Source: an uncultured Bacilli bacterium
GTDB lineage: Bacteria; Bacillota_I; Bacilli_A; RF39; UBA660
Direction: 5' to 3'
Assembly: GCA_934183155.1 (NCBI GenBank)
Contig: CAKPSB010000001.1
Coordinates: 159,560-223,559, forward strand
DNA length: 64,000 nucleotides
In this document: one piece after another, positions 9,495 through 17,679 of the stretch
How the letters are laid out: every line of letters begins with the position of its first letter
How positions within the stretch are numbered: position 1 is the first letter of the stretch
Notes under the pieces: generated by a model
What the model was told of the DNA's origin: nothing
Database searches by the model: none
What the model saw: only the letters and a program-made list of their open reading frames with translations
Position numbers and translations under genes: made by a program

Positions 9495-10295
9495 ATGATA
9501 TGCTCAAAATGTGGTACAGAAAATGATGAAGATGCTTATTTTTGTAAAATATGTGGCTTTCCTTTAGATGAAGAAGCAAAAATATATGATAATAGTCCAA
9601 AAGAAAAAACAAAACATAAAAAAATAAAAAAAATAAAAAAAATAAAAAAAATAAAAACAAAATATAAAGATAAAAAACAAAAAGGGAAAATGAATTTATT
9701 TCAAAAAATTACAATGCTTTTCTTTATTTTATTAAGTATATCTGCCTTAGCCCTAGCAGGTTATTTAAGCTACTATATATATGAAAGTCAAAATATAATT
9801 GTTCCCGAAGTAATGGGATATAGCTATGAAAAAGCAAGTATAATATTAAAAGACAAAAACTTGCAATCAGAAAAAATAGAAAAAAAAGTATCAAATACCT
9901 CTGAAGTGGGAATAGTTATTTTCCAAAATAAAAAAGCCGGTAAAAAAGCTAGTAAAAATGCCATTATAAAACTAACCGTAGGGGTATTAGATGACAGCGT
10001 GATTATGCCAAAAGTAACTAATTTAAAATTAACCGAAGCCATAAATATCTTAAATAAAAATAAAATAAAATATAAAGTAGTTTATTCAGCATCTGATGAA
10101 GAAAATGATATAGTTATAAATCAAAATACTAAAGCTGGTAGTAAAATAAAAGCTACCGATATAGTAATAATAACCGTATCAAAAAATGAAGAGGAAAAAA
10201 ATCAAAACAATAAAACTGAGGAAAATCAAGATACAAATATCAAAACTGATAAAAATAACAATACAGATAAACAAACAGACAACGTATCAAATTAG
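9495..10295 (+). CDS. Zinc-ribbon, single-helix membrane protein with two PASTA domains
   Basis: The predicted protein has 266 residues. A zinc ribbon (Cys3, Cys6, Cys17, Cys20) is followed by a very lysine-rich stretch (about 35-64), encoded by a 9-base repeat that yields IKK units. A membrane helix (about 72-95) comes next, then two PASTA domains (about 101-167 and 169-235) and an Asn/Thr/Lys-rich tail. PASTA domains of penicillin-binding proteins and PknB-type kinases bind muropeptides outside the cell. No kinase or transpeptidase is attached here, so this may be a wall sensor or scaffold. The ribosome site is GAGGTGAT before ATG 9495. A terminator overlaps the stop. Confidence 0.8.
   Translation: MICSKCGTENDEDAYFCKICGFPLDEEAKIYDNSPKEKTKHKKIKKIKKIKKIKTKYKDKKQKGKMNLFQKITMLFFILLSISALALAGYLSYYIYESQNIIVPEVMGYSYEKASIILKDKNLQSEKIEKKVSNTSEVGIVIFQNKKAGKKASKNAIIKLTVGVLDDSVIMPKVTNLKLTEAINILNKNKIKYKVVYSASDEENDIVINQNTKAGSKIKATDIVIITVSKNEEEKNQNNKTEENQDTNIKTDKNNNTDKQTDNVSN
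9612..9660 (+). repeat. In-frame 9-bp A-rich repeat
   Basis: About four copies of an ATAAAAAAA unit lie inside the PASTA protein gene and encode lysine/isoleucine. Slippage by whole units keeps the frame, while slippage inside an A8 run would break it. Confidence 0.7.
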
Positions 10296-10304
10296 ATACG
10301 TTTT
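10281..10304 (+). terminator. Rho-independent terminator after PASTA gene
   Basis: AACGTATC / GATACGTT with a short loop and TTTT; it overlaps the last codons and stop. Confidence 0.8.
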
Positions 10305-10317
10305 AATATTATAAGCC

Positions 10318-10346
10318 TTGTTATTATCATCAAAATGTTATAAAAT
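10318..10346 (+). promoter_or_regulatory. Sigma-A-type promoter for prepilin-like gene
   Basis: TTGTTA (10318-10323), 17 bp, TAAAAT (10341-10346), just upstream of the ATG at 10364. Confidence 0.45.
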
Positions 10347-10363
10347 AAATTTAGGTGATAAGA

Positions 10364-10732
10364 ATGAATAAAGGGTTTACATTAGTAGAATTGCTAGCCA
10401 TTTTAACAATTCTAGGTATTATAACATTAGTCTCAGTACCATCAATAGTTGTAACAAATAAAAAATCACAAGAAAACAATTATATGCAATATAAAAAAAC
10501 AGTTGAAAATGCTGCCGAAGTATACGTCGAAACTCATCCTGAAGAATTTCAGGAAGTAAAAACAATAGCTGGAACCGCTGTCAATATAAAAACAGAAGAT
10601 TTAATTATCGCTGGATTTATCCATGGATCACTTCAAAATCCAAAAACCAAAACTAAAATAAGTGAAGAAGCTAGTTCAGTTAATGTAAAAAATGAATCCG
10701 GCACACTAAAATACACCTATGTAGAAGCCTAA
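10364..10732 (+). CDS. Type IV prepilin-like protein
   Basis: The predicted protein has 122 residues. The ATG at 10364 follows AGGTGATAAG. The N-terminus carries the class III/type IV prepilin signal KGFTLVELLA with the conserved Glu5 of the mature form, and then a hydrophobic helix (ILTILGIITLVSVP). A prepilin peptidase would cut before the Phe. The C-terminal part is a short soluble domain of unknown fold. Pilins of this kind form Com-type pseudopili for DNA uptake or type IV pili. No assembly ATPase, platform protein or peptidase gene is in the window. pgk starts 16 bp after the stop, probably as part of the same transcript. Confidence 0.8.
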   Translation: MNKGFTLVELLAILTILGIITLVSVPSIVVTNKKSQENNYMQYKKTVENAAEVYVETHPEEFQEVKTIAGTAVNIKTEDLIIAGFIHGSLQNPKTKTKISEEASSVNVKNESGTLKYTYVEA

Positions 10733-10748
10733 ATAAGGAGGAAAACAC

Positions 10749-11933
10749 ATGAAAAAAACAATAAAAGATTACGATTTATATGGAAAAAAAGTAATTATTA
10801 GATGTGATTTTAATGTTCCAATAGAAAATGGCGTTGTAAAAGACTCAAGCCGCATTAAAGCAAGTTTAAAAACTATTAGATATGCCAGAAAGATGGGTGC
10901 AAAAGTTATACTGCTTTCACATTTAGGAAGAATAAAGACAAAGCAAGACAAAGAAAAATATACACTAAAGCCAGTTTCCAAAGAATTGTCAAAATTACTT
11001 AGAAAAAAAGTAACATTTATTCCAAATACACGTGGCCAAGAAGTAGAAAATGCTATAAACAAAATGAAAAATAAAGATGTAGTTCTACTTGAAAATACCA
11101 GATTTGAAGATCTAACAGATAATAAAGAAAGCAGCTGCGATGAAAAACTAAGTAAGTACTGGGCTTCCCTTGGCGATATATTTGTAAATGATGCTTTTGG
11201 AACCATTCATAGAACTCATGCATCAAACTATGGAATAGCTAAAAACCTGCCAAGTGCCTTAGGATTCTTAATACAAAACGAAATAAAAAATTTAAATAAA
11301 TTAATAGAAAATCCTAAAAAGCCATATGTAATCGTTTTAGGAGGAGCAAAAGTAAGCGACAAAATAGGTATAATTAGTAACTTAATAAATAAAACTGATT
11401 ATATATTAATCGCAGGTGGAATGGCATTTACATTTTTAAAAGCCGCAGGCTTTAACATCGGCTCTTCAATATTAGAAAAAGATAAAATAAACTACTGCCA
11501 AGAATTACTAAATAAATATGAAAATAAAATTATTTTACCAATTGACCTTATAGCAAGCAATGAAATTAGTAGTAGTGCTCAAACCCACGAAAGGTTTATA
11601 AACGAAATAGAAGAAGATGAAATGGGATTAGATATCGGTAAAAAAACATTAGAAGTATTTAAGCAATATTTAGAAGACGCTAAAACCATATTCTTAAATG
11701 GACCAGCCGGTTGTTTTGAATTAAAGCCATTTGAAAAGGGCACCAAAGAGCTACTTGAAATCATTACAAACACAAAAGCTTACACTGTAGTAGGTGGTGG
11801 TGATTCCGTAAGTAGTGTCAATAAATTCAAACTAAAAGATAAAATATCTCATATTTCAACAGGTGGAGGAGCATCACTTAAATTTTTAGCGGGAGAAAAG
11901 CTAGAAGCTTTAGATATAATCGATGAAAAATAA
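10749..11933 (+). CDS. pgk: Phosphoglycerate kinase
   Basis: The predicted protein has 394 residues, the usual length. The conserved N-terminal RCDFNVPIENG, the SHLGR loop, LLENTRF, NDAFGTIHRTHAS, the VLGGAKVSDKIG nucleotide region and the C-terminal GGGDSVSSVNKF / STGGGASLKFL blocks are all present. The enzyme makes ATP from 1,3-bisphosphoglycerate. The start has a good AAGGAGG site. The next gene begins inside its last codons (11-bp overlap), so it heads an operon running to tpi. Confidence 0.97.
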   Translation: MKKTIKDYDLYGKKVIIRCDFNVPIENGVVKDSSRIKASLKTIRYARKMGAKVILLSHLGRIKTKQDKEKYTLKPVSKELSKLLRKKVTFIPNTRGQEVENAINKMKNKDVVLLENTRFEDLTDNKESSCDEKLSKYWASLGDIFVNDAFGTIHRTHASNYGIAKNLPSALGFLIQNEIKNLNKLIENPKKPYVIVLGGAKVSDKIGIISNLINKTDYILIAGGMAFTFLKAAGFNIGSSILEKDKINYCQELLNKYENKIILPIDLIASNEISSSAQTHERFINEIEEDEMGLDIGKKTLEVFKQYLEDAKTIFLNGPAGCFELKPFEKGTKELLEIITNTKAYTVVGGGDSVSSVNKFKLKDKISHISTGGGASLKFLAGEKLEALDIIDEK

Positions 11934-12921
11934 TAAAAGAAACTTTATCTTAATACTTGCTCTAACCATTATTGTTCTATACTTTGCTTTAAAAGATAAT
12001 TTTGCCGAAAAAATAAAATATCTTATTTCATTTGATATAAAATGGTTAATTGTCGCATTTATATTAATATTATCGTACTGGTTTTTAAAAGGCTTAGTTT
12101 TATATTATTGTACTAAAAAAGTATATAAAGATTATAAAGAAAAACAGGGAATTTTACTCATGATAACAACCCAATTTTTTCATGCTATAACTCCATTTTC
12201 AGCAGGTGGGCAACCTTGGCAAATTTATAAATTAAAAAAAGATGGCCTTTCATTAGGACAGTCCTCAAACGTTATAATTCAAGATTTTATAGCTTATCAA
12301 ATAGCCCTTGTTTTATTAGGCGCCATCGCAATCATTTCCAATTATACATTTCATCTTTTTCCCGCCAATAACATATTAAAAAAATTAGTAATTTTAGGCT
12401 TTACAATTAACACTTTAGTAGTTGCTTTTCTGTTTTTAGTTGCCTTCAGTCAAAAGTGGAATAAAAAGCTAATAGATGGAACAATTAATATACTATACAA
12501 ATTTAAAATAGTAAAAAATAAGGAAGAAAAATTAAGACAGTCAGAGCAATTTATTCATAATTTTCATGAGAGTGCTATAGTCTTATTTAAAGATAAAAGA
12601 AATGTTTTAAGAATTGTTTTTCTAAACTTTATTGCCCTAATTGGTCAGTACTTAATACCATTTGCTTTATTGATGGGGCTTGGTATATATTTAAATCCAT
12701 TAAAAGTAATTGTTACATCTGCCTATGTCATGTTGATCGGATCGATGATGCCTATCCCAGGTGGAACAGGAGGCTTAGAGTATAGCTTTCTAGCTTTCTA
12801 CCAAAATTTCATAACTGAACCGATGCTTTCAAGTATCATGATAGCATGGCGAATAATTACATATTATTTTGGTATTCTAATAGGCGGCATCACATTATCA
12901 TTCAATAAGGAGGCTAAATAA
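11923..12921 (+). CDS. Lysylphosphatidylglycerol synthase-type transmembrane protein (flippase-like)
   Basis: The predicted protein has 332 residues with about eight membrane segments. It matches the LPG_synthase_TM family (PF03706): the motif GGQPWQIYKLKKDGLS after the second helix pair and PIPGGTGGLEYSF near the end are characteristic. The MprF catalytic domain is absent, so it is the flippase-type half only. Together with the GT4 gene that overlaps it by one base, it probably acts on membrane glycolipids, for example in lipid transfer. It overlaps pgk by 11 bp, which shows translational coupling. The substrate is unknown. Confidence 0.8.
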   Translation: MKNNKRNFILILALTIIVLYFALKDNFAEKIKYLISFDIKWLIVAFILILSYWFLKGLVLYYCTKKVYKDYKEKQGILLMITTQFFHAITPFSAGGQPWQIYKLKKDGLSLGQSSNVIIQDFIAYQIALVLLGAIAIISNYTFHLFPANNILKKLVILGFTINTLVVAFLFLVAFSQKWNKKLIDGTINILYKFKIVKNKEEKLRQSEQFIHNFHESAIVLFKDKRNVLRIVFLNFIALIGQYLIPFALLMGLGIYLNPLKVIVTSAYVMLIGSMMPIPGGTGGLEYSFLAFYQNFITEPMLSSIMIAWRIITYYFGILIGGITLSFNKEAK

Positions 12922-14153
12922 TGCGTATTGGAATTTTTACTGAAACATATACCCCATATATAAGTGGGCTTGTAACAAGTGAAGTTATGCTAAAAAAAGC
13001 CTTAGAAAAAAAAGGCCATGAAGTATATGTTGTAACTGCTAATTTAGAAAATTTTCATTATGAATACAATGAAGAAGAAAGAATATTAAAAATACCAGGC
13101 ATCCCAACAGGAATATATGATTCAAGACTCACCAGTATTTATCCAATAAAAGCTATCAATATTATAAGAAGCTGGAATTTAGATGTCATTCACTCACAAA
13201 CAGAATTTGCCATCGGTACATTTGCTAGATTATTCGCTAAACAATATAACATCCCAATTGTTCATACTTATCATACAATGTATGAAGATTATGTATATTA
13301 TATAACAAAAGGACATTTCGACAAATCAAGTAAAAAATTACTCGAATATCTCACCAAATTTTATTGTGATAAAACAATAACTGAATTAATAGTACCAACA
13401 AAAAAAGCTTATGATTTATTTAAAAAGAAATATAATGTTGAAAGAAACATACATATAATACCAACAGGTATAGAAGTAGACAGATTTTATAAAGAAAATA
13501 TTGAACAAAATAAAATAACTAAATTAAAAAAACAATATAACATTAAAAGCAAAGATTTCTTAGCTATCTTTGTTGGAAGAATAGCTGAAGAAAAAAACAT
13601 TCCATTTTTAATTAATATAACAGAAAAAATAATTAAGAAAAAATCAAATTTTAAATTATTAATAGTTGGCGATGGACCAGATAAAGAAAAATACGAAATT
13701 TTATCAAAAGAAAAGGGCTGTGAAAATAACATAATCTTCACTGGCAAAGTTCCATGGGAAGATGTCCCAAATTATTATGATCTAGCCGATATATTTATAT
13801 CAGCGTCTAAAAGTGAAACCCAAGGATTAACTATAATAGAAGCCATGGCCTCATCACTCCCAGCTTTATGCATAAATGATGAAAGTTTTTCAGGAACAGT
13901 AGTTGACGATTTAAATGGATATTTATTCGAAGATGAAAACGAAAGTATAGCTCAAATTTTAAAAATAATGAATGACAAAAAACTTCTTTCGTCTTTAAAA
14001 ATAGGTGCCAGAAACAGTGCTGAGATGCATTCATCAAAATATTTTGCCGAAAAAGTTTTAGATGTCTACGCTTTAGCAATTGCCCACCGCACACCAGGCT
14101 ATAAAGAAAAAATAGATAATTTCTTAAATAAGGTGTTACCATGGAAAAAATGA
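12921..14153 (+). CDS. Family 4 glycosyltransferase, diacylglycerol glucosyltransferase-like
   Basis: The predicted protein has 410 residues. The N-terminus MRIGIFTETYTPYISG, the HTYHTMYEDYVYY segment, IPTGIEVDRF, VGRIAEEKN and the donor-site SKSETQGLTIIEAMA resemble 1,2-diacylglycerol 3-glucosyltransferases such as those that make glycolipid anchors in Firmicutes and acholeplasmas. It is a peripheral membrane enzyme in that family. Its start overlaps the stop of the LPG-synthase-like gene (TAATG), and tpi starts within its last codons. A second lipid-type GT4 lies at 26648-27664 and might add the next sugar. The exact sugar is not readable. Confidence 0.8.
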   Translation: MRIGIFTETYTPYISGLVTSEVMLKKALEKKGHEVYVVTANLENFHYEYNEEERILKIPGIPTGIYDSRLTSIYPIKAINIIRSWNLDVIHSQTEFAIGTFARLFAKQYNIPIVHTYHTMYEDYVYYITKGHFDKSSKKLLEYLTKFYCDKTITELIVPTKKAYDLFKKKYNVERNIHIIPTGIEVDRFYKENIEQNKITKLKKQYNIKSKDFLAIFVGRIAEEKNIPFLINITEKIIKKKSNFKLLIVGDGPDKEKYEILSKEKGCENNIIFTGKVPWEDVPNYYDLADIFISASKSETQGLTIIEAMASSLPALCINDESFSGTVVDDLNGYLFEDENESIAQILKIMNDKKLLSSLKIGARNSAEMHSSKYFAEKVLDVYALAIAHRTPGYKEKIDNFLNKVLPWKK

Positions 14154-14776
14154 TTTTTGTCAATTTAAAAATGTTTATTAATAGCAAAACTGAAATTATA
14201 AATTATATAAGCAATTTAAAAAACAGGAATATTATTTTTCTTCCAGAGGCAATTTATATAGAGACATTTATAAAAGAAGGCTTAGTTTGTGGAAGTCAAA
14301 GCATATCATCACATGAAGAAGGACCATACACAAATGAAATTTCCCCAAAAGCTGTAAAAGACATAGGATGTACATATTGCTTAATTGCTCATCGCGATTT
14401 AAGAAAAAATGAAACTAATATAAAAGAAAAATTAAAATTAGCTTTAAAGTATAACCTAATTCCTATTTTTTGCGTAGGTGATAGAAAATTAGATAAACAA
14501 CTAAAAAATTTAAACGGATTAAAAGGAAATATTATAATTGCCTATGAACCAGATTGGGCCATAGGAAGAGGATTAACCCCATCAAATGAAAAAATATCAA
14601 AAGTTATAAATCATATTAAGAAAAACTATCCCCATAAAGTAATATATGGTGGTAGTGTCAATGAAAAAAATATTGAAAAATTAAATCAAATAAAATCGTT
14701 AGATGGTTTTCTTATAGCATCAAGCGCTATAAATTATAAAAATTTAATAAAAATTCAAGAAGTTATACAAAAATAA
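14141..14776 (+). CDS. tpiA: Triosephosphate isomerase, short divergent form
   Basis: The predicted protein has 211 residues, about 40 fewer than bacterial TPI. Key residues are kept: Asn8/Lys10 in VNLKMF, a histidine in LIAHRD at the place of the electrophilic His, the catalytic Glu in AYEPDWAIG and the phosphate loop YGGSV. The usual GHSERR signature is changed to AHRDLRKNE, and helices are trimmed throughout. The gene overlaps the GT4 gene by 13 bp and sits in the pgk transcript, which supports a glycolytic role. I think it is the working enzyme, but the changed signature deserves notice. Confidence 0.85.
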   Translation: MEKMIFVNLKMFINSKTEIINYISNLKNRNIIFLPEAIYIETFIKEGLVCGSQSISSHEEGPYTNEISPKAVKDIGCTYCLIAHRDLRKNETNIKEKLKLALKYNLIPIFCVGDRKLDKQLKNLNGLKGNIIIAYEPDWAIGRGLTPSNEKISKVINHIKKNYPHKVIYGGSVNEKNIEKLNQIKSLDGFLIASSAINYKNLIKIQEVIQK

Positions 14777-14786
14777 CTTCTTTTTT
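14759..14786 (+). terminator. Rho-independent terminator after tpiA
   Basis: GAAGTTAT / ATAACTTC stem, 6-nt loop, six T. The stem lies over the last codons of tpiA. Confidence 0.85.
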
Positions 14787-14797
14787 AATAAAAAAGC

Positions 14798-14804
14798 TTC
14801 GACA
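14798..14804 (-). promoter_or_regulatory. Candidate Spo0A box upstream of spo0A
   Basis: TTCGACA on the plus strand is TGTCGAA on the minus strand, a perfect match to the core 0A-box consensus. It lies 80 bp before the spo0A start and about 45 bp before its -10 box. Autoregulation is inferred. Confidence 0.55.
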
Positions 14805-14847
14805 AAGTTAGCTAATTTTTACTCTAGAAAAGAATGTAAATCTTTTG

Positions 14848-14853
14848 TATAAT
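14848..14853 (+). promoter_or_regulatory. -10 box of spo0A promoter
   Basis: TATAAT lies 24 bp before the spo0A ATG and is preceded by TTG. The -35 region is weak, as expected for an activated promoter. Confidence 0.5.
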
Positions 14854-14877
14854 TTGAATATAGTAAGGAGAGATACA

Positions 14878-15642
14878 ATGAAAAAAATAAATATACTAAT
14901 GATTGATGATAATAAAAATTTAATAGAAATGGTAAAAGAATATTTTAAAAATAACGACAATGTAAATATAACATTTGCCGCTTATGATGGTCAGCAAGGA
15001 ATAGAAGAAATAGAAAAACACCAAGAAAATATTGATTTAATATTATTAGATTTAATTATGCCAAATAAAGATGGCATATACGTATTAAAAGAAATGAAAA
15101 AAAGAGGCATAAACAAAAAAGTAATAGTAGCCACAAGTTATAATGCCGCTGAAGTAATTAGAGAAGTATCTGAATATGGAGTAAGTTATTATATATTAAA
15201 ACCATTTGATCTAAGTGATTTAGAAAAAAGAATTTATGATATAACTCAGAAAGAAAACAATAAACAAAATATTGATTTTTATACTAGTAATATTCAAGTT
15301 TCCATAACAAAAATGCTTCATGAATTGGGCATACCATCACACATAAAAGGATATCAATATATAAGAGAAGCCGTAAATATTATATTTGAAAATCCAAGCA
15401 TAATCGGTGGAATAACAAAAGAATTATATCCACTACTAGCCCAAAAATTTGACACCACGGTCTCAAGAGTTGAAAGAGCCATCCGCCATGCCATCGAAGT
15501 AAGCTGGAATAGAGGTAATTTGGATTTTATGGAAGAATTATTTGGCTATAGTGTAGATATAGACAAAGCAAAACCAACCAATTCTGAATTTATGGTAACA
15601 ATAGCCGATAAATTAAGACTAGATTTTCATCAAGTAAATTAA
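14878..15642 (+). CDS. spo0A: Sporulation response regulator Spo0A
   Basis: The predicted protein has 254 residues. The ATG at 14878 follows AAGGAGAGAT. The receiver domain has the acidic pair Asp10/Asp11, the phospho-acceptor Asp58 in LLLDLIMP, Thr86 and Lys108 in LKPF. The C-terminal Spo0A DNA-binding domain is clear: ITKMLHELGIPSHIKGYQY, then LYPLLAQKFDTTVSRVERAIRHAIEVSW with the recognition helix. Spo0A controls entry into sporulation and related stationary programmes. It is transcribed alone, with a 0A box upstream. Its presence, with spoVS, suggests that this lineage can or once could form endospores. The assignment is firm. Confidence 0.96.
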   Translation: MKKINILMIDDNKNLIEMVKEYFKNNDNVNITFAAYDGQQGIEEIEKHQENIDLILLDLIMPNKDGIYVLKEMKKRGINKKVIVATSYNAAEVIREVSEYGVSYYILKPFDLSDLEKRIYDITQKENNKQNIDFYTSNIQVSITKMLHELGIPSHIKGYQYIREAVNIIFENPSIIGGITKELYPLLAQKFDTTVSRVERAIRHAIEVSWNRGNLDFMEELFGYSVDIDKAKPTNSEFMVTIADKLRLDFHQVN

Positions 15643-15659
15643 TAAAAACGTTTAAACTA

Positions 15660-15668
15660 TGGTATAAT
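15660..15668 (+). promoter_or_regulatory. Extended -10 promoter for prepilin pair (TGGTATAAT)
   Basis: TG at 15660-15661 and TATAAT at 15663-15668, 18 bp before the ATG at 15686. Confidence 0.6.
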
Positions 15669-15685
15669 CATACTAGGTGATGAAC

Positions 15686-16063
15686 ATGAAAAATAAAGGA
15701 TTTACTTTAATAGAACTCTTAGGAACAATCGTAATTCTGGCTATAATTGCACTAGTGGCTTTTCCGGCTATATTAGGACTTTTAAATAATTCTCAAAATG
15801 AATCGGACAGTGCTACTCAAAATTTAGTAATATCAGCAGCTAGAGAATATGTTAATGATAATATAAATAGCTTTCCAAAAACATTAAAAAACAAACCTCA
15901 AAAAACTTATTGTATAAAAAATCAAACCCTAATTGATGAAGGCTATATTAGTACCAATTTAATAAATGACAAAAAAAACACTGATATGAAAGATGATTAT
16001 ATCAAAGTAATTAGTGACACTGAAAAATATACTTTTGAATATAAAGCAGATAGGTGTTCATAA
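15686..16063 (+). CDS. Type IV prepilin-like protein
   Basis: The predicted protein has 125 residues. The ATG at 15686 follows AGGTGATG. The prepilin signal KGFTLIELLG with conserved Glu5 is followed by a hydrophobic helix and then SQNESDSATQNLVISAA, a typical pilin alpha-spine. Two cysteines (in TYCIK and in the last residues, DRCS) may form a disulfide outside the cell. The next prepilin gene overlaps the stop by one base (TAATG). Such pairs usually are major and minor pseudopilins of a Com-like or type IV pilus system. Confidence 0.8.
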   Translation: MKNKGFTLIELLGTIVILAIIALVAFPAILGLLNNSQNESDSATQNLVISAAREYVNDNINSFPKTLKNKPQKTYCIKNQTLIDEGYISTNLINDKKNTDMKDDYIKVISDTEKYTFEYKADRCS

Positions 16064-16533
16064 TGAAAAAAGGATTTACATTAGTAGAATTACTTGCTGT
16101 CATTGTAATAATTGGCCTAATAGCAACTATCACAAGCCCAATAATAACTGATGTTATAACCACATCCAAAAGAAAAAGCTTCGAAGACAGTGCTATAACG
16201 TTAACTAAAGCTGCGCAGAATTACTATAGCTCACTCACTTTAGATGATACTGTAAAAATTCCAATATTAGTAACATTTGAAGAAAAAAATGAAACAAATA
16301 AATATTTGAATAGTAAAACAAAAACATGGGAAACTTCATCAAAAAGAATACTCCCATACTCAGGAGTTAATCCAGATAGTGGCAATATTTATATAGATAA
16401 CAGTGGCAATATAATCATGGCCATATATAGTAAAGCAGCTAGAGAATGTGCCATAAAAAATGCCAACGATAAAACAGTCACATTTAGTAATAAATCACAA
16501 TCAGAATGTAAACTTGAAAATAGCCCATGTTGA
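16063..16533 (+). CDS. Type IV prepilin-like protein
   Basis: The predicted protein has 156 residues. The start ATG overlaps the stop of the previous prepilin gene, and AGGTG lies 7 bp before it. The prepilin signal KGFTLVELLAVIVIIGLIA is canonical. Three cysteines are in the C-terminal part (AREC, SEC, SPC), which could form disulfides. The C-terminal half contains GNIYIDNSGNI-like strands. It is translationally coupled to the upstream prepilin, so the two probably act in one fibre. A terminator follows. Confidence 0.8.
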   Translation: MKKGFTLVELLAVIVIIGLIATITSPIITDVITTSKRKSFEDSAITLTKAAQNYYSSLTLDDTVKIPILVTFEEKNETNKYLNSKTKTWETSSKRILPYSGVNPDSGNIYIDNSGNIIMAIYSKAARECAIKNANDKTVTFSNKSQSECKLENSPC

Positions 16534-16560
16534 TGACATTTATTAAAACTATAACTCATA

Positions 16561-16586
16561 AAAACAATATAATTATTGTTTTTTTT
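16561..16586 (+). terminator. Rho-independent terminator after prepilin pair
   Basis: AACAATA / TATTGTT with a TAAT loop and a run of eight T. Confidence 0.7.
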
Positions 16587-16644
16587 ATGATAATTATTTG
16601 AAAAAAACAACATAGTATAATATAATTGTCAAAGAGGTGTTAAA

Positions 16645-17607
16645 ATGTGGAAAATAGGAAACGTTGAAATAAAAAACAAAGTAGTTTTAGCCCCTATGGC
16701 CGGAATAAGTAATTCTGCTTTTAGAAAAATAGCCAAAGAAATGGGCTGCGGCCTAATAGTTGCTGAAATGGTAAGTGATAAAGCTATATGCTATGGTAGC
16801 AAAAAAACCATAGATATGCTTTACATGACTGATTTTGAAAGGCCACTTTCTCAACAAATATTTGGCAGTGATAAAGAATCATTCATAAAAGCAGCTAAAT
16901 ATATCGAGAAAAATATGCATCCAGATATAATTGATATAAACATGGGTTGTCCTGTACCAAAAGTAGCTCTATCAGCTCAAGCTGGAAGCGCCCTTTTAAA
17001 AGATCCTAAAAAAGTCTATGAAATAGTAAAAGCCGTTTCTCAAAGTGTAAATGTGCCTGTAACTGTAAAAATAAGAAGTGGTTGGGATAGTAATCATATA
17101 AACGCTGTAGAAATTGCCAAAACATGTGAAAAAGCCGGCGCTAAGGCCATAACTATTCACGCTAGAACAAGAGCACAAGGTTACAGCGGTAAAGCCGATT
17201 GGAATATAATAAAAAAAATTAAAGAAAACGTAAATATTCCAGTCATTGGTAATGGAGATATAAAAACACCAGTAGATGCAAAAAATATGCTTGAACAAAC
17301 CGGATGTGATGCGATAATGATTGCTCGTGGAGCATTAGGAAATCCATGGCTTATAAAAAACACAGTAGACTATCTTGAAACAGGTAAAGTGTCAATTGTG
17401 CCAACTAAAACTGATAAAATAAATATGATAAAAAAACATTTAAACTATTTGCTCGAAATAAAGCCGGAAAAAGTAGCCCTTCTTGAAATGAGAACCCAAG
17501 CCAGTTATTATCTAAAAGGTATCCCAGGTGCAGCCCCATATAAAATAAAACTATTTTCCTGCAAAACCAAAGAAGAATTTTTAAAGGTATTAGACTCATT
17601 TAATTAA
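16645..17607 (+). CDS. dus: tRNA-dihydrouridine synthase (DusB type)
   Basis: The predicted protein has 320 residues. It has the FMN TIM-barrel with LAPMAGISNSAFR at the N-terminus, the active-site Cys102 in INMGCPVPKV, VKIRSGWD, TIHARTRAQGYSG and the phosphate-binding GNGDI and IARGALGNPW. It reduces uridines in the D-loop of tRNA with NADPH and FMN. The DusB subtype is suggested by the N-terminal and C-terminal helices (CKTKEEF). A TATAAT box at 16615-16620 and a GAGGTG site precede it. Enzyme family firm; the modified position is not certain. Confidence 0.93.
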   Translation: MWKIGNVEIKNKVVLAPMAGISNSAFRKIAKEMGCGLIVAEMVSDKAICYGSKKTIDMLYMTDFERPLSQQIFGSDKESFIKAAKYIEKNMHPDIIDINMGCPVPKVALSAQAGSALLKDPKKVYEIVKAVSQSVNVPVTVKIRSGWDSNHINAVEIAKTCEKAGAKAITIHARTRAQGYSGKADWNIIKKIKENVNIPVIGNGDIKTPVDAKNMLEQTGCDAIMIARGALGNPWLIKNTVDYLETGKVSIVPTKTDKINMIKKHLNYLLEIKPEKVALLEMRTQASYYLKGIPGAAPYKIKLFSCKTKEEFLKVLDSFN

Positions 17608-17647
17608 AAAAATAACCCCACCATTATTTTCCACCCCATTTAAAGTA

Positions 17648-17656
17648 TGCTATAAT
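17648..17656 (+). promoter_or_regulatory. Extended -10 promoter for nrnA (TGCTATAAT)
   Basis: TG at 17648-17649 and TATAAT at 17651-17656, 24 bp before the ATG at 17680. No -35 box is visible. Confidence 0.6.
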
Positions 17657-17679
17657 TAACATAGAAAGTGTGATATAAA

